From assembly GCF_024868665.1 (NCBI RefSeq), contig NC_079890.1, positions 2,275,880-2,339,879 on the forward strand: DNA of 64,000 nt, written 5' to 3'. Under the pieces are notes generated by a model, which saw nothing but the letters and a program-made list of their open reading frames with translations, had not been told where the DNA came from and did no database searches. This document shows positions 42,711 through 53,354 of the stretch, piece by piece. Made by a program: the position numbers and the translations under genes. Source of the DNA: Triplophysa rosa (Eukaryota > Chordata > Actinopteri > Cypriniformes > Nemacheilidae). Every line of letters starts with the position of its first letter. Position 1 is the stretch's first letter.

Positions 42711-44502
42711 CTAGATCACAATGTACATACGGTATATTAAATGTGCTTTAACTGATGTTCCTATACTTGTATTACATATTTATTTTTAGAAAATTATTAT
42801 TTTTAAATAAAATACAATAAAAATGAGTTTTAATCAAATTGAATCTGTATTAGCCTATATGTGTTTTTTCTGTATTATATACTGTATATATCCAATCAAA
42901 TATCAACTGCCCTACAGCAACTATCATTCTATAATCACGTTAATAATGTACAATATAGGGATTCAATTCCAACAAAAGCACCACATTGTTTTTTCTTCAC
43001 ACCAAATTCATCTCTGCACGAATGAACTTTGACATAGCAGGCCACAGTTTGACAGCCCACCCAGTTACCATAACTCCTCCAGCACGTCCTTCCACGTACA
43101 AAACAGCTTCTGTGATTGGACAAAGCTGGCGATGTTCTTCATTGTACCATGCTTGTCTCCCGTCTCTCTTTGGTGGCTGTCTGAAGCGACGAGGTATTGA
43201 AATTCAACCCACGCTTTCCTTTCTCCAGCTATCACAAATGTGTTGAAGTGCAGCTCAGCGTGACATATAAAGGCAGTCTTTTCTTTGACTGTTTCCTTAT
43301 TTATCTAACACCAGAGCTCTACTGGGCGAGAAGGGTGGTCTTGGGCTTTTCTGAAGACTGGGGAAAGTTCATTGAACACCATGAAGCTCATTATTCAGAG
43401 AGCCTTCAACTTCCATTTCAACATATTATAGGCCATCCACAGAGAATACACAGTGTTTTCTCAGGGTGATCTTTCTTTCAGACAGTAAACATGTTTCTGA
43501 GAAAAACAATGGGTTTAATCTGCCACATGGGTAGCCTACTACACTTTTAACCCGGGTTCATTTTTTTACAGGTAACATATTAGTTAGTTACACATGCAGG
43601 GTTTTTTATTGTTTATTTTATTGTATATTTTGTATCTACGATATCTAAAGGCAGTTGCTTCTTCAACTTCTGCAAGCATCATAGAAATGCTGAACCAGTG
43701 ATCCTTCTAGATTTCGCCTTTAGTTTGAGATTGCAATCTGATTATTTACCGATAGAGGGCGTACTATAACAAACTAGTTGACAACAAATCTTATAGAAAG
43801 TTTTTTTATACAAACCCTAAAGTTAGATTGTGCGTAATACGAAATGGTAATATAATTATAATTGACGTCTTCATATAGCAGTTGTATTTATATATTCAGT
43901 ATAGAAGTTGTCTTTAAGTTGTCAGGTGCGCACGCTCTAAATAATAATTTTATCATTTATCTTTTACCGTGTACATCACTATGTATGGGATTACTTTTGT
44001 GTCAATGAAAATTAACGCAAACTTTTAAAAAACGAACAAAATATACAATGAGAAAGAAAAAAAACACTTTGATAATGAAAACAATAAACTCAATTGCAAG
44101 AATGTGACATGGTTTTAAAAAAAACTGCTGTTTTTCTTAACAATTTTCTAAGTTTCGTTTTTGCAAATAATAGTTTTGAATTCGCTTCTAGATTTTTCAT
44201 TTGTGCTTTCCGAGTTTTCGTTTACGCTTCTCAAGTTTTCGTTCGCCTTTCTGGCACAAACTCACGTGTGGGCGGGACTTATGGCCACTTTACGCTGATT
44301 GGCTAGTGAGTTTTTGATTGACAGCTCCCTGACAAGGAAGTCGATACTGAAGACGGTACAGTGCAACGAATCTTAGAGAACGATCTGCATGCTGTTATCT
44401 TTATTGTTTGTACTTAAAACTACTTTCTTATTTAGTTAGTATATTAGTAATTGGTATTTGAAGTAGGTAAGTCATGCGCGGTGTGGATCCAAGCGTCTTC
44501 CT

Positions 44503-44871
44503 CATCGTCGTCCTCCTCAGCCTCAGATAATTGAATGTAATTCAGATAATAAAGAAAATCGCTAAAAGTTTTATTCCTGTACAGTAGCAATTCTGTCTTT
44601 ACTAAGCTCGTTCATTGTGTGCTTTATATTTTTTGTCAGGTATTATTTTATGGACTATTAAGATTATTTTCTTAAAAAGGAACGAACAACTTGCATTATA
44701 ACATCCAATAAAGACACGTTACAGATTATTGGGTTGTGAGAAATTAACCTGCTAAATGAAAACATTGCTGCATAGTTACTGTACAGAGAAACTTTTAGCG
44801 ATTTTATTATCTCGGTTACATAAATGTACCTGAGGGTGACTTGTGTCCAGCTGAGGAGGAGGATGACGATG
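44503..44871. repeat. Long imperfect inverted repeat
   Basis: 44503-44593 and 44775-44871 are imperfect inverse copies: CATCGTCGTCCTCCTCAG against CTGAGGAGGAGGATGACGAT, and AAAATCGCTAAAAGTTT against AAACTTTTAGCGATTTT. Read outward, both arms can encode acidic stretches (EEEDDD-like). The element is not identified. Confidence 0.7.
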
Positions 44872-45105
44872 TCGCTCTTGCAAACAGTCTCCTTTTAAAG
44901 AATTAAGTCCACTTTTAAGTCAAGTACTGTATCATTCTTTTTAAACTCATGGTGAATGTACAGTATTATACCCCTTTCTTTACATTCACAGAAAGTACAC
45001 CTCATAAAACAGTACATTCAAATGACATTTATGTTTTTTAAAAGCTACAACAAAACAAATTCATAAAGTGACACAATTAGAGGCCTTTAGAATGATTTTT
45101 ATTAA

Positions 45106-45603
45106 TTGAGTCTGCCTCTTGCAAACAACAATTTCATTATGTATTTACACACCTACATAAAACAGGTTAAAGAAAAGCAGAAGAGAGACTTCTTAAAATA
45201 TAAACAAACATTTAAAGATAGGCCAGAATGTTCACGTGTACTGTATGTGTTGCGTGTTTATTCTGACGCACAAGGTTACGATTATACTCACAAATTTGAT
45301 TTTTATATCACATTTTATGTTTATTGTACTGATCTTAATGCAAAAAACAGGCATTCCTATCATATTCGCTTAATCCGTGATATAGAAATGAATATCCCGT
45401 GGTCGGCTGTAGGTTCATATCCTTACGGGAAGCACGAAGTGTCCGACCTGACGGCCGTCTTTTCACTCCTCCCCCGCCTGCAACCGGCTAATCTCGCCAG
45501 TCAGTGGCAGGCTAGTATGGGTCAACTCGAACAAATTGTTCATACGGTAAATTGTTGCCATACGGTCGGGACTGCAGCAGCAGATTCGCTGTTCAAAGGC
45601 TGA
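45106..45603 (+). CDS. Unrecognised open frame, 165 codons
   Basis: I do not recognise this product. The sequence has no clear signal peptide or membrane segment. It starts MSLPLANNN and ends HTVGTAAADSLFKG. The 3' third is richer in CpG than the AT-rich surroundings. AATAAA follows at 45647-45652, 44 nt after the stop, which would suit a terminal exon. An acceptor-like 'ataaaacag' occurs near 45160, so the N-terminal residues may not be coding. An open frame of this length can occur by chance in 64 kb. It could be part of a decayed transposon together with the inverted repeat at 44503-44871. Confidence 0.2.
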   Translation: MSLPLANNNFIMYLHTYIKQVKEKQKRDFLKYKQTFKDRPECSRVLYVLRVYSDAQGYDYTHKFDFYITFYVYCTDLNAKNRHSYHIRLIRDIEMNIPWSAVGSYPYGKHEVSDLTAVFSLLPRLQPANLASQWQASMGQLEQIVHTVNCCHTVGTAAADSLFKG

Positions 45604-46232
45604 CGAGAATGGCCCAATAGTGATTATCAAACGATGTATGTCATGTAATAAATACTTTAGTTTTAGTTTAGCTGGATCTCAGTGAATATATCAACTAACA
45701 GTATTTAGAAAAAACAGAATGTAACGGTTATACTTTATAATGTACACATTTCTTTTAAGAAGCACAGAAGAATTCGATGTTTGTTACTTAGATTGTGAGC
45801 CGCCGAGCGCCCTCTAGAGGACACAGGTCTACAGCATCACGTGCAACGGCATTCATCTCTCAAATGTTCAACGCCACAGTTAGTTTCCTCGAACAGTATC
45901 ATGAAACATGGATTTCATCTGACCTGAGACCGGTGTGTCTAACTTCAGAAGTGTCCAGTTAACAGGTAAGAGTTTAATTCATAATACAGGTACACGTTGA
46001 GAAACACACCGTCGTGTTAAAGTGAGTGTTTAATAGCTTTTCTTTATAAAGTTTAAATGCCATTGTGAAAACACCGGGCATGTGTTACGATATTGTGGAC
46101 TTTGTAATACAACATAAACAATTAATAGTTTTTATTTTACTTAGGTTAAAGGGAGGTAAATGTGATTATATCGATTTACTTTGTTTAATACTTAACAGGT
46201 GCACAACCTGACTCCAGTATTTAAACACCATT

Positions 46233-46464
46233 GCCCGGTTTCACAGACGAGGCTTAAGACTAGTCCCAGACTAAAATGAAAGTTTGAGCTGTCTAAACTG
46301 AAAATAAATTGCCCTGACATATCTTAAAATATGTAATTGCCATTGTTTTGTCTCAATATGCACACAGTACTATTTTTATCTAAGGCATTTTAATAAAAGC
46401 GATTTAAATATCCTAATTTAAATAAGGCATAGTCTTGTCTTAAGCCTTGTCTGTGAAACCGGGC
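46233..46464. mobile_element. Palindromic MITE with GCCCGGTTTCACAGAC termini
   Basis: 232 bp with near-perfect inverted ends: GCCCGGTTTCACAGAC then GAGGCTTAAGAC, against GTCTTAAGCC, TTGTCTGTGAAACCGGGC. Fragments of the same family occur at about 4120-4260 and 28650-28695. No clear target duplication. Confidence 0.8.
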
Positions 46465-46841
46465 CAGTAACTGTTAAAGACCCCATGAAATTGAAAAGGG
46501 AATTTTGTAAGTCAAAGTCATGTCTGTCTGGCAGCATTGTTTTATATGATAGCATACTAGTTTCTACCTGGCAAACCTACCTCACCATTTCTACTGATGG
46601 TCTGATGATGTGTCTGTCGCTCATGGGTGTAAAGCAATCCTATTTGCAATTTAAACAATTGACATCAGAAATGGCCTTCAATATTTAATGGTATTAAGAG
46701 TACTTTCTCCTACCCCAGATTATAATTCAAAGACAAACACGTGGATTTTGGCATGTTTTAATATCTGAAAACATTGAAGGATACATCAAAGTGGTTTCTC
46801 AATCTCCTGAGGAAAATATTTGTTTAGTGGTGCAATTGAGT

Positions 46842-47516
46842 ACCTCAGAGATGACGTATTTTTGTATGCAAACCCCGGAAGCGAGTTAGCATTTTAGGCC
46901 TTCCGGTTCCATCGCCTCAAAGTCTATGGGTTTTTTGAATGGGTTTTTGGTAAATCGCCTGAAATATGGTCTGTGGTAAACAAAACCTGTTTTATTCTAT
47001 GACCAATTATAACCCGCTTGTGATTTTTTAAAAGCCTTATTGTGTCTTAAAAATGGCGGTTGCTAACAAGTTGCTAAAAGCGACTACTTCCTTTGGTGGC
47101 GACGTTAGACGTCATCGCGCGTATAAAACTCACAAATAATGCAACATGGGCACAGATCTCTTAAAACGTAGATACGGAATCATTCACGGAGTAATTACTG
47201 ACCAGGGAACACATTTTTAATAAAGTTTGAAAGAGTTGTCGGAGGCTTGGTGGTAGTGACGTTGATATCGAGCGACCTTAAGTGTAGTCTGTTTATAGCT
47301 TTTTACTTCTGCCGATTGTATTTCGGCTGCAAAGGTAACACATACTGTGTTAATTTGTAAAGATTTTGTAAACATCATCATAAACCTTTGTTAATCACAA
47401 AGCTTATTTTTTGCCATCTTCCAAAAGTCTATGGGAAAAATGCATAGGCGTTCGGTCGAGGGAACCGGAGAGGCGCTTACTTCTGGGTTAGCCTACGAAA
47501 ATACGTCATCACTGAG
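46842..47516. mobile_element. Non-autonomous element with CTCAG.GATGACGTATTTT termini
   Basis: The left end reads CTCAGAGATGACGTATTTTT; the right end read in reverse is CTCAGTGATGACGTATTTTC; both continue with related GC-rich words. Its left third matches the repeat at 170-445 in inverse orientation. Confidence 0.65.
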
Positions 47517-48377
47517 GTGCTGGATTGGCCAGTCGCTCATTTGTAGTGATTCCCTATGTTTGTTGTTTGCAGTGTTACTCAACTGGGTTTGTTACCCAGT
47601 TTACATGACGTCAGTAATTGCAATACAAGTAAATAATGTCCCATAAAAAGCTGATTGTTCCTGCAGGGAATAAAACAGTTATCGCAGCAATAACGGCAGG
47701 TTTTTCAAAGCAGCAGATAGGAGAACATTAACCAAACAGACGGCGGGTCTGTGTTACTCAAGCGCACTTGGAAACGGACACCTGAGCCACGGTCTCCTAC
47801 CTCCCCCACCCGTGACATCACACGCCTCTTATCTGCTGCCAAACACAAAGCCGTATTTAGCTTGTATTAACCATCGCCGTGACCTAACCTGTCATGCACC
47901 GGAGATGCGTGAGGATTGAGGTGTGCTCTTTTGGGGTCTTTCTTCTTGCAATATGCTGATATAATGGAGGTATGAGCTCGGCTGGACATAATTTTGAGTT
48001 GTCAAGAGCTAAGGTAAGCTCGCATGATCAAGAGAGTTTGTTCGGATGGGGAGGATTGAAAGAGAAATGTGGTTGTTGAGCTAGTGAAAAAACAAATAGG
48101 CCAGTTCTCGTAGTAAACGTGATTGGAAATTTATGTTTCTTGGTTATTAACATTATGATGAAGCAGCAAACTGTTTTAGTTCTTTGAATTAATGTCATGT
48201 TGTCAAATATGAATGAAATACAAGATATTGTAGTAGTGTGACGCTAAACCGTGAAATTGTGGCAAATTTAAAAAATGAACAGTTTAAAGTATTCAAGTAT
48301 TTTAAAGGGTCTTTTTTGCTTATAAAGAGGGCATTCTGAATGGAACTTACACAGAATATAAAAAGTCTAAAAACTTG

Positions 48378-48818
48378 AAAGGGATACTTCACCCAAAAAT
48401 GGAAATTCTGTCATCATTTACTCACCTTCGTGTTGTTCCAAATCTGTATAAATTTCTTTGTTCTGATGAACACAGAGAAAGATATTTGGAAGAATGCTTA
48501 GAATCAGACAGATTTTGCCCCCCATTGACTCCCATAGTAGGAAAAAAATACAATGGAAGTCAAAAGTGCCCCAGAATTGGTTGCTGTCCTACATTCATCA
48601 AAATGTCTTCTTTTGTGTTCAACAGAACAAAACAAAAAAAGATAACGTTTTTTTTCTACTATGGGAGTCAATGGGGGGCAAAATCTGTTTGGTTACAAGC
48701 GTTCTTCCAAATATCCTTCTCTGTGTTCATCAGAACAAAGAAATTTATACAGATTTGGAACAACTCGAAGGTGAGTAAATGATGACAGAATTTTCATTTT
48801 TGGGTGACGTATCCCTTT
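48378..48818. mobile_element. Complete 'GATAGTTCACCC' family MITE
   Basis: 441-bp palindrome from AAAGGGATACTTCACCC to the inverse ending GTATCCCTTT. Paired inner words include 'gatatttggaagaatgctt' against 'aagcgttcttccaaatatc'. It is the best intact copy in this window and the reference for the others. Confidence 0.85.
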
Positions 48819-49257
48819 AAAAGAAGCACAAGAAAAAAAACTAAATTAAACAAAAAAATTGCCTTGGCCATTCACTAGCATGCTTTAGCGTTAAAATTAA
48901 CTGGCAAAAAAAGAAAATTAATTACAAATAAATTAAACTCATAATATACTATATTAATATAATAATATACTATTATCGTATAAAATTAAGGAATAAATAA
49001 ATAAAATGTCAAAAGCTCATAATAAATTGCAAAAATTAGAGTAAATTCAACATAAAAAAGGAAAATATAAACGTTTTAAATAATAATAAACTACAATAAA
49101 ATGGAAATATTTCTTTTGGCTTTTACCTGTCTCGGCATGAATAATACGCTCTTTGGATTACATCAAATTTTGGAAAGTGAGTGAAGAATAAATTAAAGAA
49201 TGTGCAAAGAATGTGAGGTGAGGAGGACACACAACACTGGGGACAATTTTCAATGCT

Positions 49258-49580
49258 TAATGGGATACTTCACCCAAAAATGAAAATTCTGTCATCATTT
49301 ACTCACCTTCAAGTTGTTCCAAATCTGTATACATTTCTTTGTTCTGATGAACACAGAGAAAGATATTTGGACGAATGCTTATAACCAGACAGATTTTGCC
49401 CTCAATTGACTCCCGTAGTAGGAAAAAATACAATGGGAGTCAGAACTGTTTGCTGTCCTACATTCTTCAAAATGTCTTTTGTGTTCAACAGAACAAAAAA
49501 GTGACAAAGTAATTTTCCTACTATGGGAGTCAATGGGGGCAAGATCTGTTTGGTTATAAGCATTCTTCCAAATATCTTCC
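49258..49580. mobile_element. 'GATAGTTCACCC' family MITE, right end lost
   Basis: Begins TAATGGGATACTTCACCC and follows the intact copy through 'ataagcattcttccaaatat', then stops. Confidence 0.75.
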
Positions 49581-50348
49581 AAATTGTTTATAGCTTATAA
49601 TAATGATTTATAATTTGATCGTTTATATATAAATATTTCCTGCTGTAACACCTGTCTTTATCGCTTTGGATATAACGATCGGAACACCCATTTCCCTTTT
49701 ATTGTTGCTATGGAGAGGACAATTCATTCAACAGACCGTGTAGTTAAACATCAAGCTCCAGCCGGCCCACACTCCCCCAAACAGTCATATAAACAGTCAC
49801 TCATTCAGGCATGAGTAACACAACTCTCTGGAGAATCATCTACAAAAAAACAGAGATGAATTCACTCTAGCTTTTTTCAAAATGTGCGTAAACTGACTGA
49901 TTCTGCCAGGTTTTCCACATGACTTGTAAATGACACAGGCTTTGCCTTTTCCACCTGTACTGTCACGATCAGATGTCGGTAAAGCAACCAGGATTATATT
50001 TCACCATTCAGTGTCTGTTCCATGTGCTTGAGCACGCCACAACAACAACTACAGTTACTCAGACTCATGCCAGTGTTGTTTGTTTTTCTTGTCCGAGACC
50101 CTGTCTGGATAAACCTGCGATCCATTTTAGTATGAAATAACCCTATCCGAGTGTGCATTTTTTAATTAGTACCTACAAAACCTTTTGTCTGTAAATCGGT
50201 ATACAGTATGTGTGAGTGCAGTAACTGTATGAATACTACATCAGCTCTGCATTGTCAGGTAAGCATTATGTTTGTTGTCTTATGATGTATTAGCAACAGC
50301 CACTAAAATAATTTATTCAGGCGTTGTTAAAGAAGTACAGTTTAACCT

Positions 50349-50490
50349 TAAAGTGATAGTTCACCCAAAAATGAAAATTCGGTCATCATTTACTCACCCT
50401 CGTTATTTTAAACCTGCATGACTTTCTTCCGCAGAACACAAAATAAGATATTTTTATATTTTTCATTTGAAGGAAAAAAATGTCTTAAAT
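50349..50490. mobile_element. 'GATAGTTCACCC' family MITE left arm
   Basis: AAGTGATAGTTCACCC through 'gcagaacacaaaataagata'. The remainder is not recognisable. Confidence 0.65.
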
Positions 50491-51012
50491 CACTGCCTGT
50501 ATCACTTACACTTTAAAAGAGCCGCCCGGTTTCAGATTGTATCGGCTCTACCATGAACGCCCATTTAAACTCTGACTGAAGTTTATGTGCAACATAAACG
50601 TCCAGAGCAAATCGCACCGATTTACCCATAATCCTCTTAGGCTTCCCATTCATAGTCCCGACACGTACTGCAAAAAATGTCCATTTTACTTCAATTAAAT
50701 TTTGAAGGTACGTTCAATTGAATTTAAAATGATATTAAACTGTCAACCAACTTTTTTAGGTCAGTATTTTCAAAATGTTGCATTGTTGTAGCTTTACAAG
50801 AAAAAGAAATAAAGAAATCACAAAAACTAAATAAAAAAACAAAAAATATATGTTATATATAGCTTGCATTGAGAATCGAATACATGACATTATTGCAAAC
50901 TTTATAGTCCCCTATGGTTGAAGATTGTAATCTACAAAAACAGTATAAACTTTTTTGAGACTATAGGATGTATAGTCAATTACTAAAATTCACAGCGGGT
51001 ATCATATCGTAA

Positions 51013-51175
51013 CACCGTGTCTACACCGGACGCGGCGCGATGCGACAAAAGACAATAGAACGCATTAGAATGCGTTATAAATGTAAGATTTGTCCACACT
51101 CGGTGCGGCGCGGTGAAACACGACAATCCCATTAGACCAAGCCGTGTGCCGGTCTCGTCCGGTGTAGACACGGTG
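51013..51175. mobile_element. 163-bp MITE with perfect 20-bp inverted ends
   Basis: Ends are CACCGTGTCTACACCGGACG and its exact reverse complement. Flanked on both sides by TAA (51010-51012 and 51176-51178). A 3-bp TAA/TTA duplication is typical of PIF/Harbinger elements (family knowledge); assignment to that superfamily is inference. The interior is CpG-rich. Confidence 0.8.
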
Positions 51176-51892
51176 TAATAAATAAATAATCATTTGTCAA
51201 GTAGCAGAGGATCTTTTAAAACGACCATCAAGACGGTCCTCATGGGTCAGCCTGGTGTTTAATGCCTTGCTTGGGGGTTCACGACCCTAGAAGCTAACAG
51301 TTTCACAGTTTTGTGTTTTGCCTGAACTCATTTTGCCAATTAAGTTCCACTGTGTATGTTTGCATACATTTTGTGAAGCCATTCAGCCTGCTGATAGCCA
51401 CACTAAGTCTACTACACAATATGTGTACCGCAGAGTTTGTAACGATATATTCGGTCATACAGTCCAGCTGTGCCTCATCCAGTTCATAAACCTTTCAGAA
51501 ACACACATTCTGCAGGGGAAATGGCAGTTTGACAGATTTGCAGGCGTACACGCCGCTTGCTTCCTTCCGTCCCTACAAAATCTGTCATGTAGGCTATTGT
51601 TTATTACTATGAATGAGCAGGTGTCAGAGAAAAGGTTTTTATAACAATTTCATCATCTGGTAGGAAATCTGGATTAGATCCATCTGTACGTGTCACATGC
51701 AAGGTGATGTGCCAATGGTTATTTTAATGAAATGTGATGTAACAACTTCTCTTTTTTTATAAATTGCTACTTGCATTGCCTTTGTGCTTCTGTTTATGCA
51801 GTTGAACACAATGAAAAGAACCCATAACAGATGTGCCTCGCCTGAAGGTGTGGCACCCTGTTTCTCCTTTGATGTTTGGACATAACGCAAAG

Positions 51893-52118
51893 TAGGGCTG
51901 GACTGGGAAGAAAAATCGGCCCTGGCACTTTTAGGCCCTCCACCGAATCTGTCGACGGGGGGGTTGGGGGTGCATGTACACGTGTCTTTTGCATTCGCGT
52001 TGCGTGCATTCACATTTATAATACGTCCATCTAAGTGGCAAACGCATCCGTTACGGCCCCATACGTTAGCGGCCCACCGGGAAAACGCCCGGTACGCCAG
52101 ATGGCCAGTCCGCCCCTG
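51893..52118. mobile_element. hAT-type MITE 'GGGCTGGACTGGGAAG', copy 1
   Basis: 226 bp ending GGCCAGTCCGCCCCTG, flanked by the perfect 8-bp duplication ACGCAAAG (51885-51892 and 52119-52126). A second copy is at 53901-54171. Confidence 0.9.
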
Positions 52119-52587
52119 ACGCAAAGTGTCACATCCATAATGCTAGAATTGTCCAGATGTTACGTTGTCATACACTGCACCACAACTGTTAAAGGTTTTT
52201 ACCAAAATCAAAAAATGTAAATGAACTATTATGTACATTATGTAAGATATTATGTCGAACAGTAGGTTTTTTTATTCCCTTTTGGATAAAAATAACAACA
52301 TTTAGTTCAAGTTTTGCTTAATACAAGAAAAATCAATTGCAGAAGAAGGAACTTGGCTTCACTCTTACTTTTGGTTGTATGAAGAAAAGGTGGTGCAGAC
52401 TGAGAGCGGGGAAGAGGATTAGAAGAGTGTATTATTAGTGCGGCTTGATTATCCTTCACCTGATCCTCCTTAAATCTAACAGCACTGCTTTATTATTTAC
52501 AAGCGTGCCCAGAAAATGCATTATTGTCATACTCTTTGATAGTCCTTTGCTCAGATATGTAAGAAATATTTCATGATGTGTAAACGT

Positions 52588-52665
52588 TCCCTTAGCTCAG
52601 TTGGTAGAGTGTTGCGTTGACGGGGCAAAGGTCATCATGGGTTCATCATGGCGAGTTAAAGATTG
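52588..52665 (+). repeat. tRNA-derived SINE head or tRNA pseudogene
   Basis: 'ttagctcagttggtagag' is a polymerase III A box as in tRNAs, followed about 40 nt later by 'tcatgggttcatc', resembling a B box. The anticodon stem and acceptor pairing are not intact, so a working tRNA is unlikely. Confidence 0.55.
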
Positions 52666-52784
52666 TTAAGGATTTGTCACATGTATGCAGAAAATGGGTG
52701 TGTTTAAGAGAGAAATAGATTATTATTATGTTATAATATTAATATTACAATATATTACTTGTGTGGGTGAAGTATGACCTGGAA

Positions 52785-53093
52785 TTTGATACTTCACCCC
52801 AAAATAAAAAATTCTGTCATCCTTTGTCATTTCAAACCTGTATGACTTTCTTTCTTCCACAGAACACAAATAAGATATTTTGAAAAATGTTGTTAACTGG
52901 ACCCCATTCACTTGCATTGGTTTTGTGTCCATACAGTAGAAGTGAATGGGGTCTAGTGCTGTTCGTTTACAAACTTTCTTCAAAATATCTTCTTTTGTGT
53001 TCTGCGGAAGAAAGAAAGTCACAAAGGTTTGAAATGACAAGAGGGTGAGTAAATAACGACAGAATTTTCACTTCTGGGTGAACTATCACTTTT
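52785..53093. mobile_element. 'GATAGTTCACCC' family MITE variant
   Basis: 'gatacttcaccccaaaat' at left, palindromic centre 'gaccccattcacttgcat' against 'gaagtgaatggggtc', and 'ttctgggtgaactatcact' at right. Confidence 0.75.
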
Positions 53094-53354
53094 AGACATT
53101 TTTATAAACCGCTAAACACGTTATCTCACTCATATGAGACGGCGGAGAGTCAGGGCTGTATTTTAACATGTTCCACATTTGCCAGAGGTATTTTCATGTG
53201 TAAACTCATTGAGTCATAAAGCTCTTTTATTACTGTAGTTAAAGCAACTACAGAAACGAAATATCGGTATTCGTTGTTGTACTGTCAGTGTTGTGAGCAG
53301 CTTTTGACTGTTGAGTAATTTTCAGCATCTTCCTCTTGTTGTTGTTGTTTTTAG

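Larger units (their letters stand above)
45775..48013 (+). other. Possible 5' non-coding exons for akap13
   Basis: The first coding exon of akap13 is preceded by an acceptor (53353-53354), so at least one upstream non-coding exon should exist. Two stretches end in strong donors: 'gttaacag|gtaaga' at 45965/45966 and 'agagctaag|gtaagc' at 48013/48014. Both lie in DNA less repetitive than its surroundings. Neither is proven. Confidence 0.2.

Noticed and set aside
51693..52124. 143-codon minus-strand open frame
   Set aside because: Mostly the MITE at 51893-52118; no conserved domain.
52588..52665. Functional tRNA gene
   Set aside because: A-box-like and B-box-like words are present but the cloverleaf pairing is broken; more likely SINE-derived.
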